Shown one piece after another: positions 1 through 7,308 of a DNA stretch of 64,000 bases (positions are counted from its first letter, which is position 1; each line of letters starts with the position of its first letter). Source of the DNA: an uncultured Prevotellaceae bacterium (GTDB lineage Bacteria > Bacteroidota > Bacteroidia > Bacteroidales > Bacteroidaceae); NCBI GenBank assembly GCA_900316585.1, contig ONDM01000013.1, positions 1-64,000 of the forward strand, read 5' to 3'. The position numbers were made by a program, and so were the translations under genes. The notes beneath the pieces were generated by a model. The model was not told the origin of the DNA, did not search any database, and saw only the letters and a program-made list of their open reading frames with translations.

Positions 1-263
1 TCATAAATTTTGCGTGAAGAAAACAGAACCCTCTTTCCGTTAAGAAATGCACACCTGTTTGAGGGACGAAGTCCCGAGTTTGGGCATTTTAGGAAAGAGG
101 GTCCTGTTTTTAGCAAAATTCATGCAGCCGGTGAATTTCTTTTTTGGTACTTTTTTCTTTTTTCATGAAAAGAAAAAAGCTACTGGGGGGGGTGGGGGCA
201 AAGCCTCCAAAAAGAAGGAGTCCGGGGAAAGCCTTCTCCGAAAAAAGCCCTATCGGCAAGAGC
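1..263 (+). repeat. Repeat module, copy 1 (right-arm type)
   Basis: This stretch matches 2106-2359 closely over its whole length, starting with TCATAAATTTTGCGTGAAG and ending in AGCCCTA-CGGC-GGAGC-like sequence. It contains a GGGAC-GAA-GTCCC hairpin near 64-79, the block GCAGCCGGTGAATTTC near 124-139, a pyrimidine tract followed by CATGAAAAGAAAAAAG, and G-rich/C-rich tracts. Short ORFs cross it but consist of low-complexity sequence, so I treat it as non-coding. The window edge cuts the module, so its left part may lie outside. It precedes the ATPase gene; a diverged inverted copy follows that gene. Confidence 0.8.
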
Positions 264-269
264 AAAAAT

Positions 270-350
270 GGAATAAGTCGGTGTTTTTGTTGTTTAAAAA
301 ACGGAATAAGTGGATTTATTTATGGCTTAAAAAGTGGAATAAGTGGATTT
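270..350 (+). repeat. Three 33-bp tandem units upstream of ATPase 1
   Basis: GGAATAAGT begins at 270, 303 and 336, an exact 33-bp period. The units also share a TTAAAAA segment before the next repeat, so this is a degenerate tandem repeat with core GGAATAAGTGGATTT. It ends just before the -33 element of the ATPase promoter. A similar array with a 32-bp period lies before the paralogous ATPase gene. The position suggests an operator or iteron array; that role is inferred. Confidence 0.75.
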
Positions 351-354
351 TCCC

Positions 355-385
355 TTTGCGGAATGTGGGAGAAATTGTATTTTTG
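355..385 (+). promoter_or_regulatory. Promoter of ATPase 1
   Basis: TTTG at 355-358 and TATTTTTG at 378-385 are separated by 19 bp, matching the Bacteroidetes -33/-7 consensus. The expected transcription start near 392 is about 15 nt before the start codon at 406. Confidence 0.75.
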
Positions 386-405
386 CATCGGATTAAACCT
401 GAAGA

Positions 406-1776
406 ATGATGCTTGAACGTAAATTTACAAGAGTTTTGGAACGCTTCCTTAAGGAGGAACCTTATAAGATTCTGCTGGTCAATGGTGCACGGCAAATAGG
501 AAAGTCTTTCCTAATCCGTTATGTGGGGCAGAAGCTCTTCTCCCATTTCGTGGAGATTAACCTGAAGGAAGATAAGGAAGGTGATAGGGTTTTTGCCGAT
601 GTGCATACTACCAATGACCTTTATATGCGTTTGGGTAATTATACCTCAAAGCCTTTAGGGGATAAATCTAATACCTTGGTGTTCCTGGACGAGATTCAAA
701 GTTATCCTCACTTGATGACCATGCTGAAATTTCTCAATCAGGAGGGGCGCTATAGGTTTATAGCCAGCGGGTCCCAACTGGGTGTGGCCTTATCGCAAAC
801 ACCATCGGTACCTCTGGGCAGTGTGGCTATTGAACAGATGTACCCGCTAGATTTTGAGGAATTTCTGTGGGCTACAGGTGTGGGTAAGGAATGGATAGCA
901 CATGTCAGGGAGAGTTTCCTGCGCCTGGAGGCTTTGGATAATAGTACCCATAATATCCTGCTGAAGCGATTCCAGTATTACCTGCTTGTGGGAGGGCTTC
1001 CAGAGGCCATAAATCAGTATTTGGCCGACAGGAATATGGTTCGTGTGAGGCAGACGCACAAGGATATTCACAGTCTTTATCGCATCGATGCTTCCCAATA
1101 TGACGAGGAGCATAAATTGAAGATTCGAAAGATCTATGACCTGATTCCAAGTATCTTGGAAAACAAGAAGAAGCGTGTGGTTTACAAGGATATAGAGGAT
1201 AAGAAAGGGAAGACCTTCTCCGACTATGCCGATGAGTTTGAGTATCTCACGAATTCAGGGATAGCGCTTGAGGTATCGGCTATCAGCAATCCTCGTTTTC
1301 CCTTGGCCGAATCGGAGCAGAAACGTCTGGTGAAACTCTACCTGAACGATGTGGGGTTGCTAACTAATATTCTTTACGGGGTGAACGTGAACGCCGTTTT
1401 GCAGGACATCAAGAGTATCAACCTAGGTACGGTATATGAGTCGGTGGTAGCTCAGGAACTGGCTGCTCATGGTTTCAAGCTTCATTATTATGATAATAAG
1501 AAAAAGGGTGAAGTGGATTTCTTAATCGATGACTATGACGGGTTGAAGGTGCTGCCGCTGGAGATTAAGTCGGGTAAGGACTATACCGAGCACAGTGCTC
1601 TCTCTAAATTCCTGGAGACGCCGGAATATGGGATAGATAGGGCGTTTGTTTTTTCCAATGAGCGGGAGGTCTTCCAGAAAAAGGGAGCCACTTATCTTCC
1701 TATTTATTATTGTATGTTTTTGAGCAATGAGCAGCGTGAAAAGCCTGTGATATTGCCGGAATTGGAGACTATTTGA
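406..1776 (+). CDS. AAA family ATPase with C-terminal DUF4143 (AAA_14)
   Basis: This is a 456-residue ATPase of the AAA_14/DUF4143 family; the cellular role of the family is not settled. Walker A is GARQIGKS (27-34) and Walker B is LVFLDEIQ (91-98). The C-terminal part carries YESVVAQEL, then GEVDFLI, then PLEIKSGK. That E...D...ExK spacing resembles a PD-(D/E)XK nuclease core; this is my reading, not proof of activity. ATG codons at 406 and 409 are both possible; the promoter at 355-385 supports either. It is about the same length as the second ATPase at 3282-4637 and similar throughout. Diverged repeat modules on both sides suggest an accessory, possibly mobile cassette. Confidence 0.85.
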   Translation: MMLERKFTRVLERFLKEEPYKILLVNGARQIGKSFLIRYVGQKLFSHFVEINLKEDKEGDRVFADVHTTNDLYMRLGNYTSKPLGDKSNTLVFLDEIQSYPHLMTMLKFLNQEGRYRFIASGSQLGVALSQTPSVPLGSVAIEQMYPLDFEEFLWATGVGKEWIAHVRESFLRLEALDNSTHNILLKRFQYYLLVGGLPEAINQYLADRNMVRVRQTHKDIHSLYRIDASQYDEEHKLKIRKIYDLIPSILENKKKRVVYKDIEDKKGKTFSDYADEFEYLTNSGIALEVSAISNPRFPLAESEQKRLVKLYLNDVGLLTNILYGVNVNAVLQDIKSINLGTVYESVVAQELAAHGFKLHYYDNKKKGEVDFLIDDYDGLKVLPLEIKSGKDYTEHSALSKFLETPEYGIDRAFVFSNEREVFQKKGATYLPIYYCMFLSNEQREKPVILPELETI

Positions 1777-1779
1777 TTA

Positions 1780-1985
1780 TTTTCGGGGGCTTTACCCCCG
1801 GGCCCCTATTCGCTCAAGCCGCGAAGGGCTTTTCATTTCTTTCTCATGGAAGAAAGAAACGAAACAAAGAAAGTCCACCGGCTGCACGGATTTCAGTAAA
1901 AACTCGGAGCTTCGCTCCTCAAACAGTTTGTGTTTCTTCACGCCTTTCGTACTCCATTTTCTTAACCTGAAATCCATGAGGCCGG
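1780..1985 (-). repeat. Repeat module, diverged inverted copy
   Basis: Read on the minus strand, this has the same order of elements as the modules at 1-263 and 2106-2359: GTGAAGAAAC, a GGAGC-GAAG-CTCC hairpin, GAGTTTTTACTGAAAT, GCAGCCGGTGGACTTTC, a pyrimidine tract with CATGA, and a CGGGGGTAAAGCCCCCG hairpin at the end next to the ATPase. With 2106-2359 it makes a large imperfect inverted repeat; ATGAGGCCGG at 1976-1985 is mirrored by CCGGCCTCAT at 2100-2109. Reading frames across it look like repeat artefacts. Confidence 0.7.
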
Positions 1986-2048
1986 AAACTGCTTGGGGAG
2001 TTGCAACATCGCTGCGCTCGTTGCTGGGTGAGTTCCAAACAGCACCAA

Positions 2049-2080
2049 TGCCCAATGGGGATGCCCAATGGGGACAGGTC
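2049..2080 (+). repeat. Tandem ATGCCCAATGGGG and REP-like remnant
   Basis: ATGCCCAATGGGG occurs twice in tandem (about 2049-2073) and runs into GGGGACAGGTC. Both pieces are parts of the 33-bp REP-like unit found elsewhere in the window (GCCCAATGGG and GGGGACAGGTCCC), but they are joined in an order no intact unit has. It sits at the centre of the large inverted repeat between the modules. It may be a scrambled remnant. Confidence 0.45.
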
Positions 2081-2105
2081 GCCTCCCCCAGACATAGGCC
2101 CGGCC

Positions 2106-2359
2106 TCATAAATTTTGCGTGAAGAAAACAGAACCCTCTTTCCGTTAAGGAATGCACACTGTTTGAGGGACGAAGTCCCGAGTTTGGGCATTTTAGGAAA
2201 GAGAGTCCTGTTTTTAGCAAAATTCATGCAGCCGGTGAATTTCTTTTTTTTTTCTTTTTTCATGAAAAGAAAAAAGGTACTGGGGGTCCGGGGGTAACAC
2301 CCCCGAAAAGAAGGGATCCGGGGAAAACCTTCCCCGAAAAAAGCCCTAGCGGCTGGAGC
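2106..2359 (+). repeat. Repeat module, copy 2 (right-arm type)
   Basis: Close direct copy of 1-263, with the same hairpin GGGAC-GAA-GTCCC, the same GCAGCCGGTGAATTTC block, the same T-tract/CATGAAAAGAAAAAAG, and a better preserved hairpin CGGGGGTAACACCCCCG near 2291-2307. The module ends about 14 bp before the promoter of the L,D-transpeptidase gene. The 635 bases between the ATPase and that gene are almost fully accounted for by this module, its inverted partner and the short tandem element between them. Confidence 0.8.
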
Positions 2360-2372
2360 GTCTCCCCCAAAA

Positions 2373-2404
2373 TTTGGAGCGTATAAAAAAAAGCAATACC
2401 TTTG
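2373..2404 (+). promoter_or_regulatory. Promoter of L,D-transpeptidase gene
   Basis: TTTG at 2373-2376 and TACCTTTG at 2397-2404 are 20 bp apart, a full Bacteroidetes -33/-7 match. The ATG at 2412 follows almost at once, so the mRNA leader would be only a few nucleotides. Confidence 0.7.
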
Positions 2405-2411
2405 CAGTAAG

Positions 2412-3065
2412 ATGAAAACTATTTATACCCTGATAACCCTGCTTTTCCTCCTGCCCGGTTGCACCAGTGGCAATGAGCGGGAAGTGCAGCCGCAGCCAGA
2501 GAACGCCGCTGTGGCGGTGGACACAGCCGCTGTAGTTCCTGATACCGTTCCGGTGTTCCGCTCCGACACGGCTGTAGTCTTCAGGGAGCCGCTGGTGAAG
2601 GACAGCCTTTTCCTGGTGGTTTCCAAGCGTGACCTGAGCCTGACCGTGTATGAAGACCGTGGAGGGGATACCCTGCGTATAGCCTGGTTCCCCGTGTGTA
2701 TGGGCGAAGGCATAGGGCACAAGCAGAGGAAGGGAGACCATAGGACTCCAGAGTCCTCCCTGGAGGTACCCTTCCAGATTACCGAGATTAATGACGCCAG
2801 CCAGTGGCGGCACGATTTCAGGGATGGCCGTGGTTCCATTCTGGCCTATGGTCACTGGTTCCTACGGCTGAAGACCCCAGGCTTCACCGGCATAGGCATT
2901 CATGGCAGCACCAACAATGAGCACACCATCCCTGGCCGTGCCAGTGAGGGCTGCATCCGCCTCTACGACAAGGACATCATCACCCTGAAGGAGAAGTATG
3001 CCTTCATCGGCATGAAGGTGGTGGTGAAGAAAGAAGAGCAGGGGCTTTATCCGTTTGAACGCTGA
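2412..3065 (+). CDS. L,D-transpeptidase (YkuD) lipoprotein
   Basis: A 217-residue lipoprotein: the signal peptide ends in LLPGC with the acylated Cys at 17, followed by a Pro/Ala/Val-rich linker (about 20-55). The YkuD domain has the catalytic signature HGSTNNEHTIPG...SEGCIRLYD, with the nucleophilic Cys in SEGCIR and an upstream GHW. Enzymes of this family form 3-3 cross-links in peptidoglycan or attach proteins to it, or act as L,D-carboxypeptidases; which applies here is unknown. The last codons and stop (GAACGCTGA) lie inside a 13-14 bp block that also precedes the REP-like pair at 4648, so the REP-associated sequence seems to set the C-terminus. Confidence 0.85.
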   Translation: MKTIYTLITLLFLLPGCTSGNEREVQPQPENAAVAVDTAAVVPDTVPVFRSDTAVVFREPLVKDSLFLVVSKRDLSLTVYEDRGGDTLRIAWFPVCMGEGIGHKQRKGDHRTPESSLEVPFQITEINDASQWRHDFRDGRGSILAYGHWFLRLKTPGFTGIGIHGSTNNEHTIPGRASEGCIRLYDKDIITLKEKYAFIGMKVVVKKEEQGLYPFER

Positions 3066-3068
3066 TTT

Positions 3069-3169
3069 TTCCCACAGGGGGACAGGTCCCATTGGGCAAA
3101 AGATAGAGGCCTAGATTCTAGGTACTTCTGTAGCGCTTTTGCCCAATGGGACCTGTCCCCCTGTGGGAA
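3069..3169. repeat. REP-like inverted pair A
   Basis: Two 33-bp arms, 3069-3101 and 3137-3169, are perfect inverted copies. They begin TTCCCACAGGGGGACAGGTC and end CCATTGGGCAAAA. The 35-bp spacer contains the palindrome CCTAGATTCTAGG. Arms and spacer differ from pair B (4648-4748) at about 4 of 101 positions. The arm end TCCCTGTGGGAA is repeated once more just downstream (to about 3182). It lies between the transpeptidase and the second ATPase. A transcript would fold into a long hairpin, so it may also act as a terminator, although no U-tract follows. Confidence 0.9.
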
Positions 3170-3200
3170 TCCCTGTGGGAATCCCCAAGTGAGAAATATT

Positions 3201-3277
3201 GGAAAAGTGGAAAAAAAGCTTGGATTTCTTTTGGAAAAGTGGAAATTTTGCCTTAAATTGCGTTGGAAAAATGGAAA
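3201..3277 (+). repeat. Three 32-bp tandem units upstream of ATPase 2
   Basis: GGAAAAGTGG, GGAAAAGTGG and GGAAAAATGG begin at 3201, 3233 and 3265, an exact 32-bp period, each preceded by TTG/TT and followed by AAA. The array ends 4 bases before the ATG at 3282. It mirrors the 33-bp array before ATPase 1. The period is not a multiple of three, and the reading frame that runs through it from 3189 gives repetitive Lys/Trp-rich residues, so I do not include it in the protein. Confidence 0.75.
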
Positions 3278-3281
3278 TAAT

Positions 3282-4637
3282 ATGCTTAAAAGGAAGATTG
3301 ACAGCTATTTAAAGGAATATTATGAGAAATCCAGCAATGCACTTCTCATTACAGGGGCACGTCAGGTAGGAAAGACTTTTTCTATCCGAGAGTTTGGAAA
3401 GAACTTTAAAAGTTTTATCGAGATCAATTTCATTGAGAACCCCGATGCCGTAGAACTATTCAAGGGGGCAAAGGGGAGTGCCGACATTTTACTACGTCTT
3501 TCGACTCTTACTGACATCCCCATGATTAAGGGTGACACTCTTATTTTCTTTGATGAAGTCCAAGAGTGCCCGGACATAGTTACGGCCATAAAGTTTCTAG
3601 TGGATGATGGATCATACCGTTATATCCTTAGTGGTTCGTTGCTAGGCGTGGAATTGAAAGACATCCGTTCTGTTCCTGTGGGTTATATGGGTATAAAAGA
3701 GATGTTTCCTATCGATTTCGAGGAGTTCATTTCCTGTGTTGGCATTCGTGCAGATGTGATAGCTTCCATAAAGGAAGCTTGGGAAAAGAGACATCCTGTA
3801 GATGGTTTTATACACGAAAAGATGATGGAACTGTTCCGACTGTACCTTATCGTTGGCGGTATGCCGGCAGCAGTCAGTAAGTATATTGAGAGCAATAATC
3901 TGCAGGAAGTCCTGACCGTGCAGCAGGAAATCATACAGCTATATAAAAAAGACATTGCCAAATACGACCCGGACAATAAGTTGTATATTGAGGAGATTTT
4001 CAGCTTGATTCCTCCAGAACTGAATGCCAAGAACAAACGCTTCATTCTGAAACGCCTCAATGAAAATGCGAAATACGAACGGTACGAGAATAGCTTCCTT
4101 TGGCTGAAGAATGCTGGTGTGGCCTTGCCCGTATACAATGTGGAAGAGCCCAAAGTGCCGCTATTGCTGGCGCGTTCCCGAAACCTTCTTAAACTGTTCC
4201 TGAATGATATAGGTTTGCTGGCCGCCCAGTATGCCAATGGTATTCAGGTTCGGATAATTAAAGGAGACAAAGATATAAATTTCGGGTCAATCTACGAGAA
4301 TGCAGTAGCGCAGGAACTAGTGGCACATGGTCTATGGCCATATTATTACAACAATAAGAAGAGGGGAGAACTGGACTTTGTCATTGAACAAGACGGCAAA
4401 GTGCTTCCCATCGAAGTGAAGTCTGGGAAAGGCTACACCTATCATCGTGCTCTAACCAATATTATGGATTGCGGTGAGTATGATCTTCCGGAAGCCTTAA
4501 TCCTGAATAATGATAATCTGTTTAAAGATGGACGATTCCTCTACATCCCGGTTTACATGGTGATGTTCTTGAAGAAGATAGAAACCACCCCGACAGCATA
4601 TAAAGTTGACCTTGGCGATTTAGCAGATTCTCGTTAG
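3282..4637 (+). CDS. AAA family ATPase with C-terminal DUF4143 (AAA_14), second copy
   Basis: A 451-residue paralogue of the ATPase at 406-1776. Walker A is GARQVGKT (about 27-34) and Walker B is LIFFDEVQE. The C-terminal part has YENAVAQEL, GELDFVI and LPIEVKSGK, again a PD-(D/E)XK-like E...D...ExK set. I chose ATG 3282 because it starts the conserved MLKRKI... helix right after the tandem array; an upstream in-frame start at 3189 would translate the array. The gene is bracketed by REP-like pairs A and B in the same orientation, so the gene plus one pair forms a roughly 1.6-kb unit between direct repeats. Function is unknown; an ATPase with a nuclease-like domain is the cautious description. 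Confidence 0.8.
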   Translation: MLKRKIDSYLKEYYEKSSNALLITGARQVGKTFSIREFGKNFKSFIEINFIENPDAVELFKGAKGSADILLRLSTLTDIPMIKGDTLIFFDEVQECPDIVTAIKFLVDDGSYRYILSGSLLGVELKDIRSVPVGYMGIKEMFPIDFEEFISCVGIRADVIASIKEAWEKRHPVDGFIHEKMMELFRLYLIVGGMPAAVSKYIESNNLQEVLTVQQEIIQLYKKDIAKYDPDNKLYIEEIFSLIPPELNAKNKRFILKRLNENAKYERYENSFLWLKNAGVALPVYNVEEPKVPLLLARSRNLLKLFLNDIGLLAAQYANGIQVRIIKGDKDINFGSIYENAVAQELVAHGLWPYYYNNKKRGELDFVIEQDGKVLPIEVKSGKGYTYHRALTNIMDCGEYDLPEALILNNDNLFKDGRFLYIPVYMVMFLKKIETTPTAYKVDLGDLADSR

Positions 4638-4647
4638 AACGCTGATT

Positions 4648-4748
4648 TTCCCACAGGGGGACAGGTCCCATTGGGCAAAAGATAGAGGCCTAGATTCTAG
4701 GTTCTTTAGTAGCACTTTTGCCCAATGGGACCTGTCCCCCTGTGGGAA
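4648..4748. repeat. REP-like inverted pair B
   Basis: Arms 4648-4680 and 4716-4748 are perfect 33-bp inverted copies. The 35-bp spacer again holds CCTAGATTCTAGG. It is nearly identical to pair A, and the homology continues upstream through GAACGCTGATTTT, beginning on the last base of the ATPase stop codon. The pair separates the ATPase cassette from the polysaccharide operon promoter. Confidence 0.9.
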
Positions 4749-4828
4749 TGGATGAAACGGACAGCTCTTTATCCTTAATTTGTGTATTTTATCTTCCCTA
4801 TAAATTAGGTGGAGCCAAAAAAAAGCCC

Positions 4829-4836
4829 TACCTTTG
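4829..4836 (+). promoter_or_regulatory. Probable promoter (-7) of the polysaccharide operon
   Basis: TACCTTTG is followed by GC, as in many promoters here; no clear TTTG lies 19-21 bp upstream. Transcription from about 4843 would give a leader of roughly 165 nt before fcl. The leader contains an A/T-only hairpin ATATTTTT-TT-AAAAATAT (4931-4948). I see no upxY-type antiterminator gene and no invertible-promoter repeats. Confidence 0.5.
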
Positions 4837-5007
4837 CGCCGTTGTATTCAAAACAATCCATAGGGGATTTTAAAAAACAGACTTCTATTTATTTATGCAA
4901 GAATTTAATATAGGTGTAAATCAAACTATTATATTTTTTTAAAAATATAAATCTTGCAACATCCTAATAAAACTTTTGTTTTATTCCCCACAACAAACCG
5001 AGAAGAT

Positions 5008-6180
5008 ATGTTAGACAAATCAAGTAAAATATATGTAGCCGGCCACCACGGCCTGGTGGGGTCTGCCATTTGGAACAACCTGCTGAGCCGGGGCTATACC
5101 AATCTGGTGGGGCGCAGCCATAAGGAGCTGGACTTGACCGACCAGGTGGCCGTGAGAAAGTTCTTCGATGAAGAACAGCCCGATGCCGTGGTGCTGGCCG
5201 CTGCCTTTGTGGGCGGCATTATGGCCAACAGCCTGTACCGGGCCGACTTCATGATGATGAACATGAAGATTCAGTGCAACGTGATTAGCGAGGCCTATGC
5301 ACATGGGGTGAAGAAACTCTTGTTCCTGGGCTCCACCTGCATCTACCCGAAGAATGCGCCGCAGCCCATGAAGGAGGACTGCCTGCTCACGGGCGAGCTG
5401 GAGTATACCAACGAGGAATATGCCATTGCCAAGATTGCGGGCCTAAAGATGTGCGAGAGCTACAACCTCCAGTACGGCACCAACTATATAGCTGTGATGC
5501 CTACCAACCTGTATGGCCCTAACGACAACTTCCACCTGGAGAATTCCCATGTGATGCCGGCCCAGATGCGCAAGGTGTATCTGGCTAAACTGATTCACGA
5601 CGGCGACTGGGAGGCTATTCGTGTGGACATGAACAAGCGTCCGGTAGAAGGCATCACCGGTGAGAGCACCCAGGAAGAAATCCTGAACGTGCTGGCCAAG
5701 TACGGCATAGAGGACAATAAAGTCACTCTTTGGGGAACCGGAACACCCCTGCGTGAGTTCCTCTGGAGCGAAGACATGGCTGATGCTTCTGTACACATCC
5801 TGCTGAACGTGGACTTCTCCGACATCATCGGTATAGAGAAATACTCTTCCGTACACTACGGTGCCAAGACCGACGGGGCAGTGGACCGCAACCATTCTGC
5901 CGGCCGTGGCGGTGCCATCCCGGCACTGGGAGAGATACGCAACTGCCACATCAACATCGGTACGGGCAAGGAGCTGACTATCCGTCGGCTGTCGGAACTG
6001 GTGGCTCAGGCTGTGGGCTTTGAGGGCGAGATACGGTTCGATGCCAGCAAGCCCGACGGCACCATGCGTAAGCTCATCAATGTGGACAAGCTCCACTCCC
6101 TGGGCTGGACCCACAAGGTGGAGATAGAGGACGGTGTGCAGAAGCTGTTCCAGTGGTACAAGGAAAGTTTAAAGAAATAA
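5008..6180 (+). CDS. fcl: GDP-L-fucose synthase
   Basis: A 390-residue short-chain epimerase/reductase that converts GDP-4-keto-6-deoxymannose to GDP-L-fucose with NADPH in the cytosol. The nucleotide-binding motif GHHGLVG is at 12-18, and the catalytic set is Ser109 (LGSTCIYP) with Tyr138-x3-Lys142 (YAIAK). It is longer than the roughly 320-residue enterobacterial enzyme because of extra sequence around 200-310, which fits the longer Bacteroidetes form as I know it. The ATG at 5008 starts the Rossmann fold; the reading frame is open further upstream only through a non-ATG start. It is the first gene of the polysaccharide operon and lies 18 bp before gmd, which makes its substrate. Confidence 0.93.
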   Translation: MLDKSSKIYVAGHHGLVGSAIWNNLLSRGYTNLVGRSHKELDLTDQVAVRKFFDEEQPDAVVLAAAFVGGIMANSLYRADFMMMNMKIQCNVISEAYAHGVKKLLFLGSTCIYPKNAPQPMKEDCLLTGELEYTNEEYAIAKIAGLKMCESYNLQYGTNYIAVMPTNLYGPNDNFHLENSHVMPAQMRKVYLAKLIHDGDWEAIRVDMNKRPVEGITGESTQEEILNVLAKYGIEDNKVTLWGTGTPLREFLWSEDMADASVHILLNVDFSDIIGIEKYSSVHYGAKTDGAVDRNHSAGRGGAIPALGEIRNCHINIGTGKELTIRRLSELVAQAVGFEGEIRFDASKPDGTMRKLINVDKLHSLGWTHKVEIEDGVQKLFQWYKESLKK

Positions 6181-6198
6181 GAAAATACTATACATAAT

Positions 6199-7299
6199 AT
6201 GGAAACAAAAAAGAATGTAGCGTTGATAACAGGTGTGACCGGACAAGACGGTTCTTACCTGTCTGAATTTTTATTGGCAAAAGGATATGATGTGCATGGC
6301 GTAATCCGCCGTTCGTCCGTGGATTTCCGTGAGCGTATTGCACACCTGGAGGGCAAGCCCAATTTCCACCTGCATTATGCCGACATGACCGACTCCATGT
6401 CACTGGTGAAACTGGTGGGCAAGGTCCTTCCTACAGAGATATATAATCTGGCTGCCCAAAGTCATGTGCAGGTATCGTTCGATGCACCTGAATATACGGC
6501 CAATGCCGATGCCACTGGTGTACTTCGTATTCTGGAGGCCGTGCGCACGAATCATTTGGAAAAGACTTGTAAAATATACCAGGCATCTACCAGCGAGCTC
6601 TACGGCAAGGTAGAGGAAGTGCCTCAGAACGAGAATACACCTTTCCACCCATACTCTCCTTATGCAGTGGCTAAACTGTACGGCTACTGGATTATCCGTG
6701 AGTATCGCGAGGCATACAACATGTTCTGCTGCTCCGGCATACTGTTCAACCATGAGAGTGAACGCCGTGGAGAGACTTTCGTAACCCGAAAGATTACCCT
6801 GGCAGCTGCCCGAATCAAGCAAGGCAAGCAGGAAAAACTTTACCTGGGTAACCTGTCGTCTTTGCGCGACTGGGGCTATGCCAAGGACTATGTGGAGTGT
6901 ATGTGGCTGATTCTGCAGCAAGAGAAGCCGGAAGACTTTGTGATAGCTACCGGTGAACAGCACAGCGTACGTGAGTTCTGCTACCTGGCCTTCAAGTATG
7001 CCGGCATAGAGCTGGAGTTCCAGGGCGAGGGAATCAATGAGAAGGGAATAGACAAGGCTACCGGCAAGGTACTGGTGGAGGTAAGCGAAGACTTCTATCG
7101 TCCGACCGACGTGGTGAACCTCTGGGGAGACCCTACTAAGGCTAAGACCCAGTTGGGCTGGAACCCACAGAAGACCACCTTTGAGGAGCTGGTTCACATC
7201 ATGGTCCAGCATGACATGCAGAAGGTGGCAGCAGACCATGTTGCCAGTGTGATGCGCACCAACTTGGCTGAGTATTTGGAGAAGGGATTGGTGAAATAA
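6199..7299 (+). CDS. gmd: GDP-mannose 4,6-dehydratase
   Basis: A 366-residue SDR enzyme making GDP-4-keto-6-deoxymannose from GDP-mannose. TGVTGQDG at 11-18 is the family's NADP-binding motif, and STSELYG followed by [10 protein letters not shown] carries the catalytic Thr/Ser, Tyr and Lys. The substrate-binding segment [16 protein letters not shown] is intact. With fcl it supplies GDP-L-fucose to the polysaccharide locus. Length and motifs are normal. Confidence 0.95.
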   Translation: METKKNVALITGVTGQDGSYLSEFLLAKGYDVHGVIRRSSVDFRERIAHLEGKPNFHLHYADMTDSMSLVKLVGKVLPTEIYNLAAQSHVQVSFDAPEYTANADATGVLRILEAVRTNHLEKTCKIYQASTSELYGKVEEVPQNENTPFHPYSPYAVAKLYGYWIIREYREAYNMFCCSGILFNHESERRGETFVTRKITLAAARIKQGKQEKLYLGNLSSLRDWGYAKDYVECMWLILQQEKPEDFVIATGEQHSVREFCYLAFKYAGIELEFQGEGINEKGIDKATGKVLVEVSEDFYRPTDVVNLWGDPTKAKTQLGWNPQKTTFEELVHIMVQHDMQKVAADHVASVMRTNLAEYLEKGLVK

Positions 7300-7308
7300 T
7301 ATTTCCCG

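Noticed and set aside
264..350. A mini CRISPR array (short repeats with 33-bp period)
   Set aside because: Repeats are only about 9-15 bp, three in number, the intervening parts resemble each other, and no cas genes are near. A tandem operator-like array fits better.
47..416. Two overlapping short open frames through the first repeat module
   Set aside because: They translate T/A-rich and G-rich repeat sequence into Lys/Phe-rich low-complexity peptides and share it with the copy at 2106-2359; no promoter or conserved start.
1773..2297. Several short frames on both strands between the first ATPase and the transpeptidase
   Set aside because: They read repeat modules in different frames and match each other only because the DNA is repeated.
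3069..3169. REP-like pairs as ordinary rho-independent terminators
   Set aside because: The stems are 33 bp, conserved in sequence at distant sites, and lack a T-run at the stem end; ordinary terminators in this window are shorter with T-runs. A secondary role in termination stays possible.
3189..3281. N-terminal extension of the second ATPase from 3189
   Set aside because: The extension translates the 32-bp tandem array, with no counterpart in the first ATPase; ATG 3282 matches the paralogue's start.
4750..5007. An invertible promoter or upxY leader in front of the polysaccharide locus
   Set aside because: I see no flanking inverted repeats of the kind used for promoter inversion and no NusG-like gene.
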